Assembly: GCA_016710965.1 (NCBI GenBank)
Contig: JADJTW010000010.1
Span: 1-64,000 of the forward strand
Source of the DNA: Flavobacteriales bacterium
GTDB lineage: Bacteria; Bacteroidota; Bacteroidia; Flavobacteriales_F; PHOS-HE28
Direction: 5' to 3'
DNA: 64,000 bases
In this document: positions 22,119 to 31,267 of the stretch, one piece after another
How the letters are laid out: each line of letters begins with the position of its first letter
How positions within the stretch are numbered: the first letter of the stretch is position 1
The notes under the pieces: generated by a model
What the model was told of the DNA's origin: nothing
The model's input: the letters and a program-made list of their open reading frames with translations, nothing else
The model's database searches: none
Program-made: the position numbers and the translations under genes

Positions 22119-24695
22119 TCAGGCTTCCACCAGACCGAATTCCTTCGTCGCCATCTGGGCGATGTGCCCACCGATGGCCAGTGCTGCCGTAGCGGCGGGA
22201 GATGGTGCGTTGAGCACATGGATGCGGTTGCCGCGCCGTTCTATCCGGAAGTCGTCCACCATGTTGCCATCGGTGCCCAGGAGCATCGCACGTACGCCTG
22301 CCCGGCCCGGCTCGATGTCATCCATGGTCAACGAAGGGATCAGTCGTTGAAGCGTTCTGAGGAAAAGGCGTTTGCTGAAGGCACGACGGTACTCGTTGAT
22401 GCCATAGCTCATGTTGTTGAGGAAAAGCTTCCAGGTGCCGCCGTAGGTGAGGGCATCGGTGGTGTCGCGCAGGTCGAAGTCCGTCTTGCCGTAGCCTTCA
22501 CGCTTGAAGGTGAAGACCGCGTTGGGCCCGCACTCGATGCTGCCATCGGTCATCCGCGTGAAATGGACACCGAGGAAGGGGAATCGCGGATCGGGCACGG
22601 GGTAGATGAGGTGCTTCACCTTGTGCCTGCCCTGTTCGGTCAACTCGTAGTAATCGCCGCGGAAGCCCACGATGCGCTCCTTCACCGGCACGCCATCGGC
22701 CTTTGCCAGGCGATCGCTCTGCAAGCCGCCGCAGAAGATCGCGAAGCGAGCCCGGTAGCTGCCTTTGGTGGTGCGCACCGCACTTCCACCATCGGCCGGC
22801 GCGATCCCCAGGAACTCCTCGCCGAGCGCCACACGGCTCTGCGGCTGCATCACCAAGGCCAATTCGGCCATCTTGTCCGTGGCTCCCCTGAAGTCGATGA
22901 TCCCCGTGCAGCCCACGCGCAAGCCAGCGATGCCAGCGCAGAAGGGCTCGATCTCCTTGATCCGTTGCGCATCGATGCGCTCCATGTCCTCGATGCCATT
23001 CGCTACGCCAGTGCTATGGATCTTCTCCAGTCGCGGCAATTCCTCTTCCGATGTGGCTACGATGAGCTTGCCGCAGATATCGTGCTTTACACCATGCTCC
23101 TTGGCGAAGGCCACCAGTTCATGACGGCCCTCCACGCAGTTCTTGGCCTTGTAGCTGCCAGGCTTGTAGTAGATCCCGCTGTGGATGACACCACTGTTGT
23201 GCCCGGTCTGGTGGTCGGCCAGGGCCTTCTCCTTCTCCAGCAGCAGGATCCTGAATGAAGGGAAGCGCGTTTGCAGTTTGTACAAGGTGGCGGCGCCAAC
23301 GATCCCGCCACCAACGATCACCACATCCCAATCGCGCTCCTCGCTCATGGTGGCGAAGATCGGCATCACGGCGTTGCTACCGCCTCCTCCCCTGGGCACC
23401 CGCAGCAAGAGCACAACGCCCAGCACGAAGAAGCTGCCGATGGCGATGATGGTGGCGCGCAGATCGCCGGTGAGCTGGTACACCAGCCCATAGGCCAATG
23501 TGCCCAGAACGGTACCGAGGTAATAGCTCACATCGTAGAAGCTGAAGAAGCTGGAGGTGTCACGCGTTGGTGGAAGGAACTTGGCGTAGGTGCTGCGGCT
23601 CAGTGACTGGCAGCCGCCCATGACCGAACCGACGATGGCTGCGAGGATATAGAATTCATTGGTCAGGTGGATGCTCCAGGCCATGAGGCAGACCCCCACC
23701 CAGATGATGCACCCGATGAGCAACGCCCGCACATTGCCCACCCGCTTGCTGAGCTGTACGAACGCTGCCGCGCCCACGGCTGCTACCAATTGGATGATGA
23801 GCACACTGATGATGAGGCTGTCATCGGCGATGGGCGAACCATCGGGGCCTACGATCTCCTGCTTGGCGTAGCTCACGGCCAGGTACATCACAGTCTGTAT
23901 GCCCATATTGAACACGAAGAAAGCCATGAGGTAGCGTCTCAACCGGCGCAAGCCGAGCAGTTGCAGCCACACCTTGCGCAGTTCCTGGTAGCCGCTCCAG
24001 ATCACATGCTTCCTCTCGGGACCCGCATCCGTGCGGTGCGGAAGCACACGGAAGGGCCACTGCGCCCAGCCAGCCCACCAGAGTGCCACGCTCAGGAAGG
24101 TGAGCCTCGCGGGCAGCCCGTCGGTATCCGGTATGCCGAACCAACCGGGCTGCATGACCATGAGCAGGTTGATGACGAGCAGGATGACGCTGCCGATGTA
24201 GCCCATGGTATAGCCCCGTGCGCTGATGCGATCATGGTCCTTCTTCTCCGCTATCTCAGGCAGGTAGGCATCGTAGAACACCAGACTGCCCGAGAAACCA
24301 GCGCAGGCCAGAACGATGCAGGCCATGCCGATCCACACATGCTCCACGGAGAAGAAGTAAAGCCCCGCGCAAGCCGCAGAGCCCACATAGCAGAACAACT
24401 TCAGGTAGTTGAGCTTGTTGCCCCGGTGGTCGGCGATGCCGCTGAGCAAGGGCACGATGAGCGCTACCAGAAGGAAGCCAGCGGACAGCGCGTACGAGTA
24501 GAGCGAGGCCGACGGCACACCGTACTCTGCGACAAACCGGTCCTCGCCGAAGGCCTGCGTCACCGCGACATAGAACATCGGGAAGATGGCGCTGGTGATG
24601 GTGAGCGAGTAAGACGAATTCGCCCAGTCGTACATGGTCCATGCACGTATGACGCGACGATCGCCTTTAATAGGAGCAGTAGTGGAAGAGTGCAA
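22119..24695 (-). CDS. Apparent fusion: UMF1-family MFS transporter + L-2-hydroxyglutarate oxidase
   Basis: An 858-aa reading frame. Residues 1-435 are a 12-helix MFS transporter of the UMF1 (Atg22-like) family, with the family opening RAWTMYDWANSSYSLTITSA and several hydrophobic helices. Residues 450-858 are a full LhgO-type FAD oxidase: dinucleotide motif VVIVGGGIVGAAT, then HNSGVIHSGIYY and a substrate-domain GFRGDYYEL. LhgO oxidises L-2-hydroxyglutarate to 2-oxoglutarate. The junction reads RGGGGSNAV, then MPIFATMSEERDWD. One extra G in the GGGG run would give a TAG stop right there, and an LhgO ATG at 23348 (409 aa) is preceded by GATCTTCG. So two adjacent genes joined by an indel is at least as likely as a true fusion. 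Confidence 0.8.
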   Translation of the reverse strand: MHSSTTAPIKGDRRVIRAWTMYDWANSSYSLTITSAIFPMFYVAVTQAFGEDRFVAEYGVPSASLYSYALSAGFLLVALIVPLLSGIADHRGNKLNYLKLFCYVGSAACAGLYFFSVEHVWIGMACIVLACAGFSGSLVFYDAYLPEIAEKKDHDRISARGYTMGYIGSVILLVINLLMVMQPGWFGIPDTDGLPARLTFLSVALWWAGWAQWPFRVLPHRTDAGPERKHVIWSGYQELRKVWLQLLGLRRLRRYLMAFFVFNMGIQTVMYLAVSYAKQEIVGPDGSPIADDSLIISVLIIQLVAAVGAAAFVQLSKRVGNVRALLIGCIIWVGVCLMAWSIHLTNEFYILAAIVGSVMGGCQSLSRSTYAKFLPPTRDTSSFFSFYDVSYYLGTVLGTLAYGLVYQLTGDLRATIIAIGSFFVLGVVLLLRVPRGGGGSNAVMPIFATMSEERDWDVVIVGGGIVGAATLYKLQTRFPSFRILLLEKEKALADHQTGHNSGVIHSGIYYKPGSYKAKNCVEGRHELVAFAKEHGVKHDICGKLIVATSEEELPRLEKIHSTGVANGIEDMERIDAQRIKEIEPFCAGIAGLRVGCTGIIDFRGATDKMAELALVMQPQSRVALGEEFLGIAPADGGSAVRTTKGSYRARFAIFCGGLQSDRLAKADGVPVKERIVGFRGDYYELTEQGRHKVKHLIYPVPDPRFPFLGVHFTRMTDGSIECGPNAVFTFKREGYGKTDFDLRDTTDALTYGGTWKLFLNNMSYGINEYRRAFSKRLFLRTLQRLIPSLTMDDIEPGRAGVRAMLLGTDGNMVDDFRIERRGNRIHVLNAPSPAATAALAIGGHIAQMATKEFGLVEA

Positions 24696-24710
24696 AGGTG
24701 GAAGGGTTGG
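24682..24710 (+). repeat. Flanking repeat, left copy
   Basis: GTGGAAGAGTGCAAAGGTGG and its continuation GAAGGGTTGG lie between the transporter fusion start and the four-helix-bundle gene. The right flank carries the same word in inverted orientation. Confidence 0.5.
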
Positions 24711-24727
24711 TCCGTGCTAAGGATCGA

Positions 24728-25141
24728 TCACGGATGGGCAAGCAGTGAACTGAACGGCCAGATCCATGCGACCACGGAACGAACGGCATCAATCCGTAGT
24801 GATCCGATGAGGTTCTGGGTCGTGGCACTGATGCGTCGGCACTCGGCTCGCAATTCATCCAACTCATCCTGCTCGATATACCCGTAGCGCTTGCCTACCC
24901 AGAGCAGCGAGCGCGCCTCGTTGCATGATCCCTTGGCGATACATAGGAAGCGCCGAAAATCCTTGTTCGAGCCTCGGTCGAACCCCTCAGCGATATTGCT
25001 CGATATCGAAGTGGCAGCCCTTCTGATCTGGTCGCGATAGGAGAAATCCCTATGGTCGTAGAATTTGGCGTGAATGCGACCCGCCAATTCGACGGCTTGT
25101 TGCCAGGCGATGATCTCCTCGAAATCCTTGAACGATGCCAT
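24728..25141 (-). CDS. Four-helix-bundle protein (23S rRNA intervening-sequence protein family)
   Basis: A 137-aa helical protein of the IVP/TIGR02436 family. It opens SFKDFEEIIAWQQAVELA and has the family core RRAATSISSNIAEGFDRGS and GSCNEARSLLW. Members were found first in 23S rRNA intervening sequences and are scattered as stand-alone genes in Bacteroidota; their biochemical role is unknown. The gene is enclosed by short repeats at 24682-24710 and 25191-25239, which suggests a small mobile cassette (inference). Confidence 0.85.
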   Translation of the reverse strand: MASFKDFEEIIAWQQAVELAGRIHAKFYDHRDFSYRDQIRRAATSISSNIAEGFDRGSNKDFRRFLCIAKGSCNEARSLLWVGKRYGYIEQDELDELRAECRRISATTQNLIGSLRIDAVRSVVAWIWPFSSLLAHP

Positions 25142-25190
25142 GACCTTGTGTTTGGAATGTCAAGATACCGTCCAATACGCACCGAATGAC

Positions 25191-25239
25191 GAAGAGTGCA
25201 AGGTGGAGGTCACCCTTCCACTCTTGCACTCTTCCACCT
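25191..25239. repeat. Flanking inverted repeat, right copy
   Basis: GAAGAGTGCAAGGTGGAG (25191-25208) faces the inverted copy CTCTTGCACTCTTCCACC (25221-25238), so this element is itself palindromic. Its reverse strand matches the left flank at 24682-24710. Confidence 0.5.
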
Positions 25240-25248
25240 GGCATTCCG

Positions 25249-26424
25249 CTACCTCTTCACCACCACCTGCACTCTGCGGTTCTTGCTCATGCCCACCTCG
25301 GTGCCGCTCTCATCCGCAGGCTCGTTGGCGTCCTTCGCCGATACCGAGATCCGCGCTGTATCGATACCCGCTTCCACCAGTGCATCGCGCACGGCTTCGG
25401 CACGCTCCTTCGCCAGGGGCACCAGATCAGGACGTACACGCGTGCGCTCGTTCTCCGTGGCATCGAAGTGGCCGATGAGCTCGACCTTCAGGTTCGGGTC
25501 CTCCGTCATGGCTTCCACGACGTCCTGCACCCAGGGTTCCATGGAAGGATCGACGAGGCGCTGGAAACGCTTGAAGTAGATCGTCTGGCGCTCGGCTTTG
25601 TCGGCAGGCTTCAGGCCAGGAGGCGTCACGCCCTTGCGGCTGAAGATGTACTCGCTCTCGGCGTCCTTGAGCTGCTCGCAGGTGCAGGAGCTCCTGTTCT
25701 TCACCTGGTACACCTCCACGTTATCGATGTAGTAGTACGCGCTGAAGACCTGGGGGCGCGTTTCGCCCTTGGGCCGCTTGGTCTTCTCGTTGGGCGTCTT
25801 CTCGCTGGCGGCGAAGTTCCCGATGATCATGTACTCCTCGTTGCCCTTGCTTTCGTAGGTGCCGCACACGCCCACCCAGCTGAACATGTCACTGTACACC
25901 TTGGTGCGCACCGCAGGTACCGTCACGTCGTAGGTGAGGCTCATGGCCTCCTCCTGCGCGATCTTGTCCTTGCTGAAGTAAGCGCCCAACTCGCCCGTGG
26001 CGTACTTGCTCAGGTCGGCGAGGTTCGCATAGAAGCGCACGCAGTAGAGCGAGTCCTTCTTCATCTTGTGCTTCATCTGCGTTTGCAAATAGGTGCGGGG
26101 CTCCTTGTTCTGGTAGCTCCACCAGCGCACCCCCGCGTAATTGCTTCCGCTCAACGCGCTCTGCTCGCCAGCGAAGTTCTTGGGGGTGCTCACCGTGCTC
26201 TCCACCGTGGCGTTCTCGCTGAAGAGGTCCACCTTCTTGCCGGTGGCGCTGCTCCAGCCTTTGGCGTACTGGATGCCGCCGGGGCGCTTGAGCTTCTTGC
26301 CATCGAGCTGCTCGAAATCGCCGTTGACGATCCAGGTGCGCACCGTATCAATCTGCTGGGCCGCCAAGCTCAAGGGCAGGAGTGCGAGGGAGAAGGCGAT
26401 GAAAGGGTTGCGGATGATCTTCAT
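25249..26424 (-). CDS. OmpA-family outer-membrane protein
   Basis: A 391-aa secreted protein with an N-terminal signal peptide (core LALLPLSLAAQ). The first 270 residues are a domain that opens WIVNGDFEQ and resembles carbohydrate- or ligand-binding beta-sandwiches. The C-terminal domain (about 290-391) is an OmpA-type peptidoglycan-binding fold: VELIGHFDATE, RAEAVRDALVEAGID and SKNRRVQVVV. It probably anchors the outer envelope to the cell wall. The start at 26424 removes a non-homologous upstream extension to 26652. Downstream lies the four-helix gene. Confidence 0.8.
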   Translation of the reverse strand: MKIIRNPFIAFSLALLPLSLAAQQIDTVRTWIVNGDFEQLDGKKLKRPGGIQYAKGWSSATGKKVDLFSENATVESTVSTPKNFAGEQSALSGSNYAGVRWWSYQNKEPRTYLQTQMKHKMKKDSLYCVRFYANLADLSKYATGELGAYFSKDKIAQEEAMSLTYDVTVPAVRTKVYSDMFSWVGVCGTYESKGNEEYMIIGNFAASEKTPNEKTKRPKGETRPQVFSAYYYIDNVEVYQVKNRSSCTCEQLKDAESEYIFSRKGVTPPGLKPADKAERQTIYFKRFQRLVDPSMEPWVQDVVEAMTEDPNLKVELIGHFDATENERTRVRPDLVPLAKERAEAVRDALVEAGIDTARISVSAKDANEPADESGTEVGMSKNRRVQVVVKR

Positions 26425-26509
26425 GTGGAAAGCGGGTTCTTGGGCGGCGGGCCAAGGTAAAGAGTGGCCCGGAACGCGCCGTTGACAACCACCGTGCCGT
26501 GAAAGCAGA

Positions 26510-26535
26510 AGGGCCGCTCGTTGCGGAGCGGCCCT
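26510..26535 (-). terminator. Intrinsic terminator hairpin
   Basis: AGGGCCGCTC, loop GTTGCG, GAGCGGCCCT: a perfect 10-bp stem 22 bp after the stop of the barrel gene at 26558. Confidence 0.7.
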
Positions 26536-26557
26536 GTGCGAGAAACAACCAAACCTC

Positions 26558-27235
26558 TTAGAAGCGCCAGCCCAGGCGAATGGCCGCAGTTTCGGAGATG
26601 CCCATGGAGCTTTCCTTCGCTTCCGGGACCTTGAAGGATGTCGTGGTGCCATTATCGGAGACGGTGGCTTTGCCTTCCTTGTAGGTGGTGCTCTGGGTCG
26701 TCAAGCCCATCTCGGCACCCACGAAGAAATTCTGGGCGAAGTAGAAATCGACGCCAGCCAGCACGCCGACGCCGAAAGAGGAATAGGACTGTTCCGAATC
26801 GACGTTGTAGCTCTGTTCGAAGTACAATCCGTTGTAGTTGGTCCATTTGTCGGTCCTCTTGCCTCCGCCGATTCCGATGCTGAGGCCTACGTATGGCGAG
26901 AGGCGCTCGGTGCCGGCGCAGTGGTACTCGAAGCCGGGTGCGGCCATCCATTCCATGATCTTCACCTCCGCCTTGCCTTTCCCGCCTGTTCCGTCGTTGT
27001 TCTCGGTATAGTTGTCCGTGGACGTGCTGCTCTGCAGACCAAGGCCGAACCGAATAGCCATCTTGTCAGAGATGAAATAGCGGTACTTGAGCATGGGAGC
27101 CACTATCGTGTTCACATCGCCAGTCAGGTTGAGCTGAACTTCCAGGGATGAGGCATCTCCTTCGGTGGGTTTCTGGGCGAAGAGCGCCGTGCTCACGCCT
27201 ACGAGCATCGAGGTAACCAGCAGGTGCTTGCGCAT
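26558..27235 (-). CDS. Outer-membrane beta-barrel protein
   Basis: A 225-aa protein with signal peptide (LVGVSTALFAQ) and a single 8-stranded barrel pattern: alternating hydrophobic strands such as APGFEYH and VGLSIGIGGG, ending LGWRF. It belongs to the general OmpW/porin-like small barrel class of Bacteroidota, with no specific function visible. The start at 27235 gives the signal sequence. It is followed by its own hairpin terminator and precedes the OmpA gene. Confidence 0.75.
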   Translation of the reverse strand: MRKHLLVTSMLVGVSTALFAQKPTEGDASSLEVQLNLTGDVNTIVAPMLKYRYFISDKMAIRFGLGLQSSTSTDNYTENNDGTGGKGKAEVKIMEWMAAPGFEYHCAGTERLSPYVGLSIGIGGGKRTDKWTNYNGLYFEQSYNVDSEQSYSSFGVGVLAGVDFYFAQNFFVGAEMGLTTQSTTYKEGKATVSDNGTTTSFKVPEAKESSMGISETAAIRLGWRF

Positions 27236-27335
27236 GGTGTGTGGGTTTGAAGGACGAAGTTGCCCCCCGTTCAATGCGTTCGACGATGTCCTAACCAGGC
27301 GTTATCAACCTAGCCTCCTTGATTGATGGGAACAA

Positions 27336-27365
27336 GAAGGGCCGCCCCATGTGGAGCGGCCCTTC
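27336..27365 (-). terminator. Intrinsic terminator hairpin
   Basis: GAAGGGCCGC and GCGGCCCTTC form a perfect 10-bp stem around a 10-base loop, 16 bp after the stop of the gene at 27382. Confidence 0.7.
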
Positions 27366-27381
27366 AGCATGAAAACCTTGC

Positions 27382-27954
27382 CTAGTCCAGAGAGATCAAG
27401 TAAGCAACTCGAATTCCGAGGTAGTTGGACGCCTCGGCACCTTCGATATCGCTATCAGGCGAAATGCTGTTGTAGCGGAGGCCCAGGTCGAGCTTCTCCA
27501 TCTGGTAACCTACACCGATGGCCCAGCTGAAGTTGCTGCTCGATTCCGTGCTGCCCTCGATGGTGGTGGTCGTGCCGAGGAAGGTGAAGCTCTGGTCCTC
27601 CGTTGTCACGCTCGACATGTGGACACCGAGTTGCGCATGGCCGTAGAAGCCCTCCTGCTGGTCCTGGAAGTAGTACTTCAGACCGGCTTGGATGGGGATC
27701 ATGCTTGCGCTCTTCACGAGGTCAGAGAAATCCGACTGGACCATCAGGATCTGGTAGCTCAACTGGGCCGTGATACCAAGGTTATCACCGACGGGAAGCT
27801 CGAAGCCCGCAGCAGGTCCGATACCGAGGGTGTAGAAGTCGCCGAAATCGCCCATGGGCAGCGCTGCATCCAATCCCAGGGAGATCTGGTTGTCTTGGGC
27901 CATCGCGCTCATGCCAAGCACCAGCGCGCTTACTACTGTTATGATCTTCTTCAT
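27382..27954 (-). CDS. Outer-membrane beta-barrel protein
   Basis: A 190-aa signal-peptide protein (ALVLGMSAMAQ) with an 8-stranded small-barrel pattern: SLGLDAALPMGDFG, AGLKYYF, AIGVGYQ and the closing YLGIRVAYLISLD. It matches the outer-membrane beta-barrel domain common in Bacteroidota. No substrate is evident. The terminator downstream closes the transcript; the gene is unconnected to aconitase. Confidence 0.75.
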   Translation of the reverse strand: MKKIITVVSALVLGMSAMAQDNQISLGLDAALPMGDFGDFYTLGIGPAAGFELPVGDNLGITAQLSYQILMVQSDFSDLVKSASMIPIQAGLKYYFQDQQEGFYGHAQLGVHMSSVTTEDQSFTFLGTTTTIEGSTESSSNFSWAIGVGYQMEKLDLGLRYNSISPDSDIEGAEASNYLGIRVAYLISLD

Positions 27955-28099
27955 GTTGTTGAGTTTGGTTGTTTTCGCGTTTGCGGGGCTAAATCTATGC
28001 CTGGGCCGTCATTCAGCAACTGACAGGGACCAGTGGAAATCCTCTGCGGAAGGTGAACAACTTGCGGTGCCCGTAGGAAATCCAGAGCAGAACAGCAGC

Positions 28100-30393
28100 T
28101 CACCCCTTCTGCTGCGCCCGGATGATGTTCAGCGCACCGCCTGCCTTGAACCACTCGATCTGCTGCGCATTGTAGGTGTGGTTGCACACGATGGTATCAC
28201 TTCCACCGGCCTTCCCGCCAGAGCGGGACGGGGTGTGCTTGAACACCAGCGTGAGCGGCTTGCCCGGTGCGAAGGCGGTGAGGTCCGTGAAGTCGACACG
28301 GTCGTCCTCCTGAATCTTGTCATAGTCAGCTTCGTTGCTGAAGGTGAGGGCCAGCATCCCTTGCTTCTTCAAGTTGGTCTCGTGGATGCGGGCGAAGCTC
28401 TTCACCAGCACCGCGCTAACACCCAAGTGGCGTGGCTGCATGGCGGCGTGCTCTCGGCTACTGCCTTCGCCGTAGTTCTGGTCGCCCACGATGATGCTTG
28501 ATATGCCAGCCGCTTTGTAGCCGCGTTGGGTGGCAGGTACCGGTCCGTATTCGCCGGTGATCTGGCTCTTCACCCTGTCGGTCTCGCCATTGAAAGCGTT
28601 GGTGGCGCCGATGAGCGTGTTGTTGCTGATGTTATCCAAGTGGCCCCGGTAGCGAAGCCACGGACCGGCCATGCTGATGTGATCGGTGGTACACTTTCCC
28701 CTTGGCCTTGATGAGCACAACGGCATCGGTGATGTTCTTGCCGTTCCAAGCAGGAAATGGTGCGAGCAGTTGAAGGCGCTCGCTGTCGGGCTTCACCACC
28801 ACGCTCACCGTGCTGCCATCAGCAGCCGGGGCCTTGTAGCCGGCATCCTCCACATCGAAGCCCAACGGTGGTAGTTCGATGCCCTTGGGTTCATCGAACC
28901 GCACCTTCTTCCCTTCCTCGTTCACCAATTCATCGGTGAGCGGGTTGAAGGTGAGGTCGCCGGCGATGGCCAATGCCGTGACGATCTCAGGACTGGCGAC
29001 GAACGCATGCGTGTTCGCGTTGCCATCATTGCGCTTCGCGAAGTTGCGGTTGAAGGAGGTAACAATCGTGTTCGGCTCGTCGCCGCCCGCGCGGTGGCGC
29101 GCCCACTGGCCGATGCACGGGCCGCAGGCATTCGCCAGCACCACGCCGCCCATGGCATCGAAGGTGGCCAGGATGCCATCGCGCTCGGCGGTGTAGCGCA
29201 CCTGCTCGCTGCCAGGAGTGATGGTGAATTCGCTCTTCGTCCTCAGCCTTTTCCACGGCTTGTTTGGCGAGCGAAGCGCTGCGCGTAAGGTCCTCGTAAC
29301 TGCTGTTGGTGCAGGAGCCGATCAAGCCCACTTCGAGCTTCGCGGGCCAGTTGTTCTCCTTCACAGCCGCCGCGAACTTGCTGATGGGCCAAGCGAGGTC
29401 AGGAGTGAACGGTCCGTTGACGTGCGGCTCCAAGGTGCTCAGGTCGATCTCGATCACCTGATCGAAGTACTTCTCCGGCGAGGCGTAGATCTCCGGATCG
29501 CCTTGCAGATGCTCCTTGATCCTGTCGGCCATTGCCGCGACCTCCGCTCGACCGGTGCCCTTCAGATAGCGCGACATGGAGTCGTCGTAGGAGAAGGTCG
29601 ATGTGGTCGCGCCGATCTCCGCGCCCATGTTGGCTATAGTGCCTTTTCCGGTGCAGCTCAAGCTCTCAGCACCCGGGCCGAAGTACTCGACAATGGCTCC
29701 GGTCCCTCCCTTCACCGTGAGGATGCCGGCCACTTTCAGGATCACATCCTTGGAAGAAGCCCAACCGCTGAGCTTGCCCGTCAACTTCACACCGATGAGC
29801 TTGGGCCACTTCAGTTCCCAGGCCAGGCCGCTCATTACGTCGCAGGCATCGGCACCGCCCACGCCGATGGCGACCATGCCCAGGCCGCCCGCGTTCACGG
29901 TGTGGCTGTCGGTGCCGATCATCATGCCGCCGGGGAAGGCGTACTGCTCCAGCACCACTTGATGGATGATGCCCGCGCCGGGCTTCCAGAAGCCGATGCC
30001 GTATTTGTTGCTGATGCTCTCCAGGAAGTTGAAGACCTCGTTGCTCTTCAGCAACGCGTCCTGCAAGTCCTGCTTGGCGCCAACTCGTGCTTGGATGAGG
30101 TGGTCGCAATGAACAGTGCTTGGCACCGCCACGGTCTTGCGGCCGGTGGTGCTGAACTGCAACAATGCCATTTGGGCCGTTGCATCCTGCATGGCTACGC
30201 GGTCGGGCGCGAAATCGACATAATCCTTGCCGCGGCCGAAGGCTCCCTTCGCTTCACCGTCCCACAGGTGCGCGTAGAGGATCTTCTCCGTAAGGGTGAG
30301 CGGCTTGCCCACGGTCTTGCGGGCGGCTGCAACTCGGGCGGGATAGCGGTCATAGACCGCCTTGATCATGTCGAGGTCGAAGATCTGGGTCAT
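28100..30393 (-). CDS. acn: Aconitate hydratase (two frameshifts)
   Basis: The TCA-cycle enzyme that isomerises citrate to isocitrate with a [4Fe-4S] cluster. About 764 codons are present, matching the mitochondrial-type aconitase of Bacteroidota. Visible are [23 protein letters not shown] with the first cluster Cys, [10 protein letters not shown] with the other two, and [12 protein letters not shown] of the swivel domain. The frame is broken twice: around 29232-29240, just before [11 protein letters not shown], and at 28695-28697, where an AAA in GGGGAAAG should be AA to continue as KCTTDHIS. Both sites look like single-base insertions, so probable assembly error; otherwise a pseudogene. A TACCTTCG -7 element lies upstream. 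Confidence 0.9.
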
Positions 30394-30417
30394 TCCTGTG
30401 GCTGGTGGTTCGGGCCG

Positions 30418-30425
30418 CGAAGGTA
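30418..30425 (-). promoter_or_regulatory. -7 promoter element of acn
   Basis: TACCTTCG on the minus strand, 24 bp before the aconitase ATG at 30393, predicting a leader of under 20 bases. Confidence 0.45.
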
Positions 30426-30455
30426 ACCCGCACCCGGCAGAGGCCCGGAAAACGA

Positions 30456-30479
30456 AGCGGGCCGCGATGGCGGCCCGCT
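30456..30479 (-). terminator. Intrinsic terminator of the MbnP operon
   Basis: AGCGGGCCGC, loop GATG, GCGGCCCGCT: a perfect 10-bp stem 22 bp after the MbnP stop at 30502. Confidence 0.75.
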
Positions 30480-30501
30480 CCTGTGCATCCGCAGTCCCGC
30501 G

Positions 30502-31263
30502 TCACAGCTCATCGATGGCCGTCACCAGGCTGTCCATCGCCGTGATGTTCGCAGCCGTACCGCCCATGGCCAGGTTCATGTTCAGGAAATCGAGGCCGCT
30601 GATCAGGTGGGCCACATCCACCTTGGCCTGCATGGTAACGGTGGCGCCGGCATCCACATCGGCATGGATATGAACATGGGTTTCACGCAGGAGCGCATCC
30701 GTGGCACAGTGGTAGGTGATGGGCAGATCTTCCACATCGTCGAAATCGCTATCGCCATTGCCATCCACGTGGCCTTCCAGCACCAGGAACTTGTAGCCCG
30801 CCGCAGGGTTCCAGCTCCAGTGCATATCCGGCAGGTTCAATGGGTATTCCGCCAAGGTGGGGTCGGCATGGTTCAGGGTCGCATCAAGGCCGAGGGTGAT
30901 GTGCGCCTCATGCACATGGGACGGGGACATGGCGCCCAAAGTGAACAGGTTGCTGCTCGCGCTTGCGTCGACCAGAACGACGGTCTCGTGGAACTCGGCA
31001 ACCTCCACATCCGCATCATCGGTGAGATGGAAATCGGAGGCGTAGAACTTCAATGTGCTGAAGCGCACATCGTGCCCCGCTCCATCCTGTACTGTGGTAT
31101 TGATATCGTACGGAGACGCCCCGTTCATGAAAGTGAAGGATAGCTTGACCGTACCAGTGCCGACAGGAGTCGGGGTTGTGGTGTCATCCTCCTCATCGTC
31201 GCGTTTGCACGATGCCATGGAGAGCGCCAGCAAGGTCATCAAAGCCAGTTTGGAGTATTGCAT
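30502..31263 (-). CDS. MbnP-family copper-binding lipoprotein
   Basis: A 253-aa lipoprotein: a hydrophobic N-terminus ends in the lipobox LSMASC with Cys19, followed by an acidic/Thr linker. The rest is an MbnP domain, recognised by MHWSWNPAAGYKFLVLEG and the His-rich segments SHVHEAHITLG and ETHVHIHADV. MbnP proteins bind copper with oxidised Trp and work with the dihaem protein MbnH in other bacteria; no MbnH is in this window. It is the last gene of a three-gene operon, 4 bp after the CDVCG protein, and ends in a terminator. The metal is inferred from the family. Confidence 0.8.
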   Translation of the reverse strand: MQYSKLALMTLLALSMASCKRDDEEDDTTTPTPVGTGTVKLSFTFMNGASPYDINTTVQDGAGHDVRFSTLKFYASDFHLTDDADVEVAEFHETVVLVDASASSNLFTLGAMSPSHVHEAHITLGLDATLNHADPTLAEYPLNLPDMHWSWNPAAGYKFLVLEGHVDGNGDSDFDDVEDLPITYHCATDALLRETHVHIHADVDAGATVTMQAKVDVAHLISGLDFLNMNLAMGGTAANITAMDSLVTAIDEL

Positions 31264-31267
31264 GTGT

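Noticed and set aside
28690..29245. Programmed frameshifting in aconitase
   Set aside because: Two independent breaks in one housekeeping gene without slippery consensus; assembly indels explain them better.
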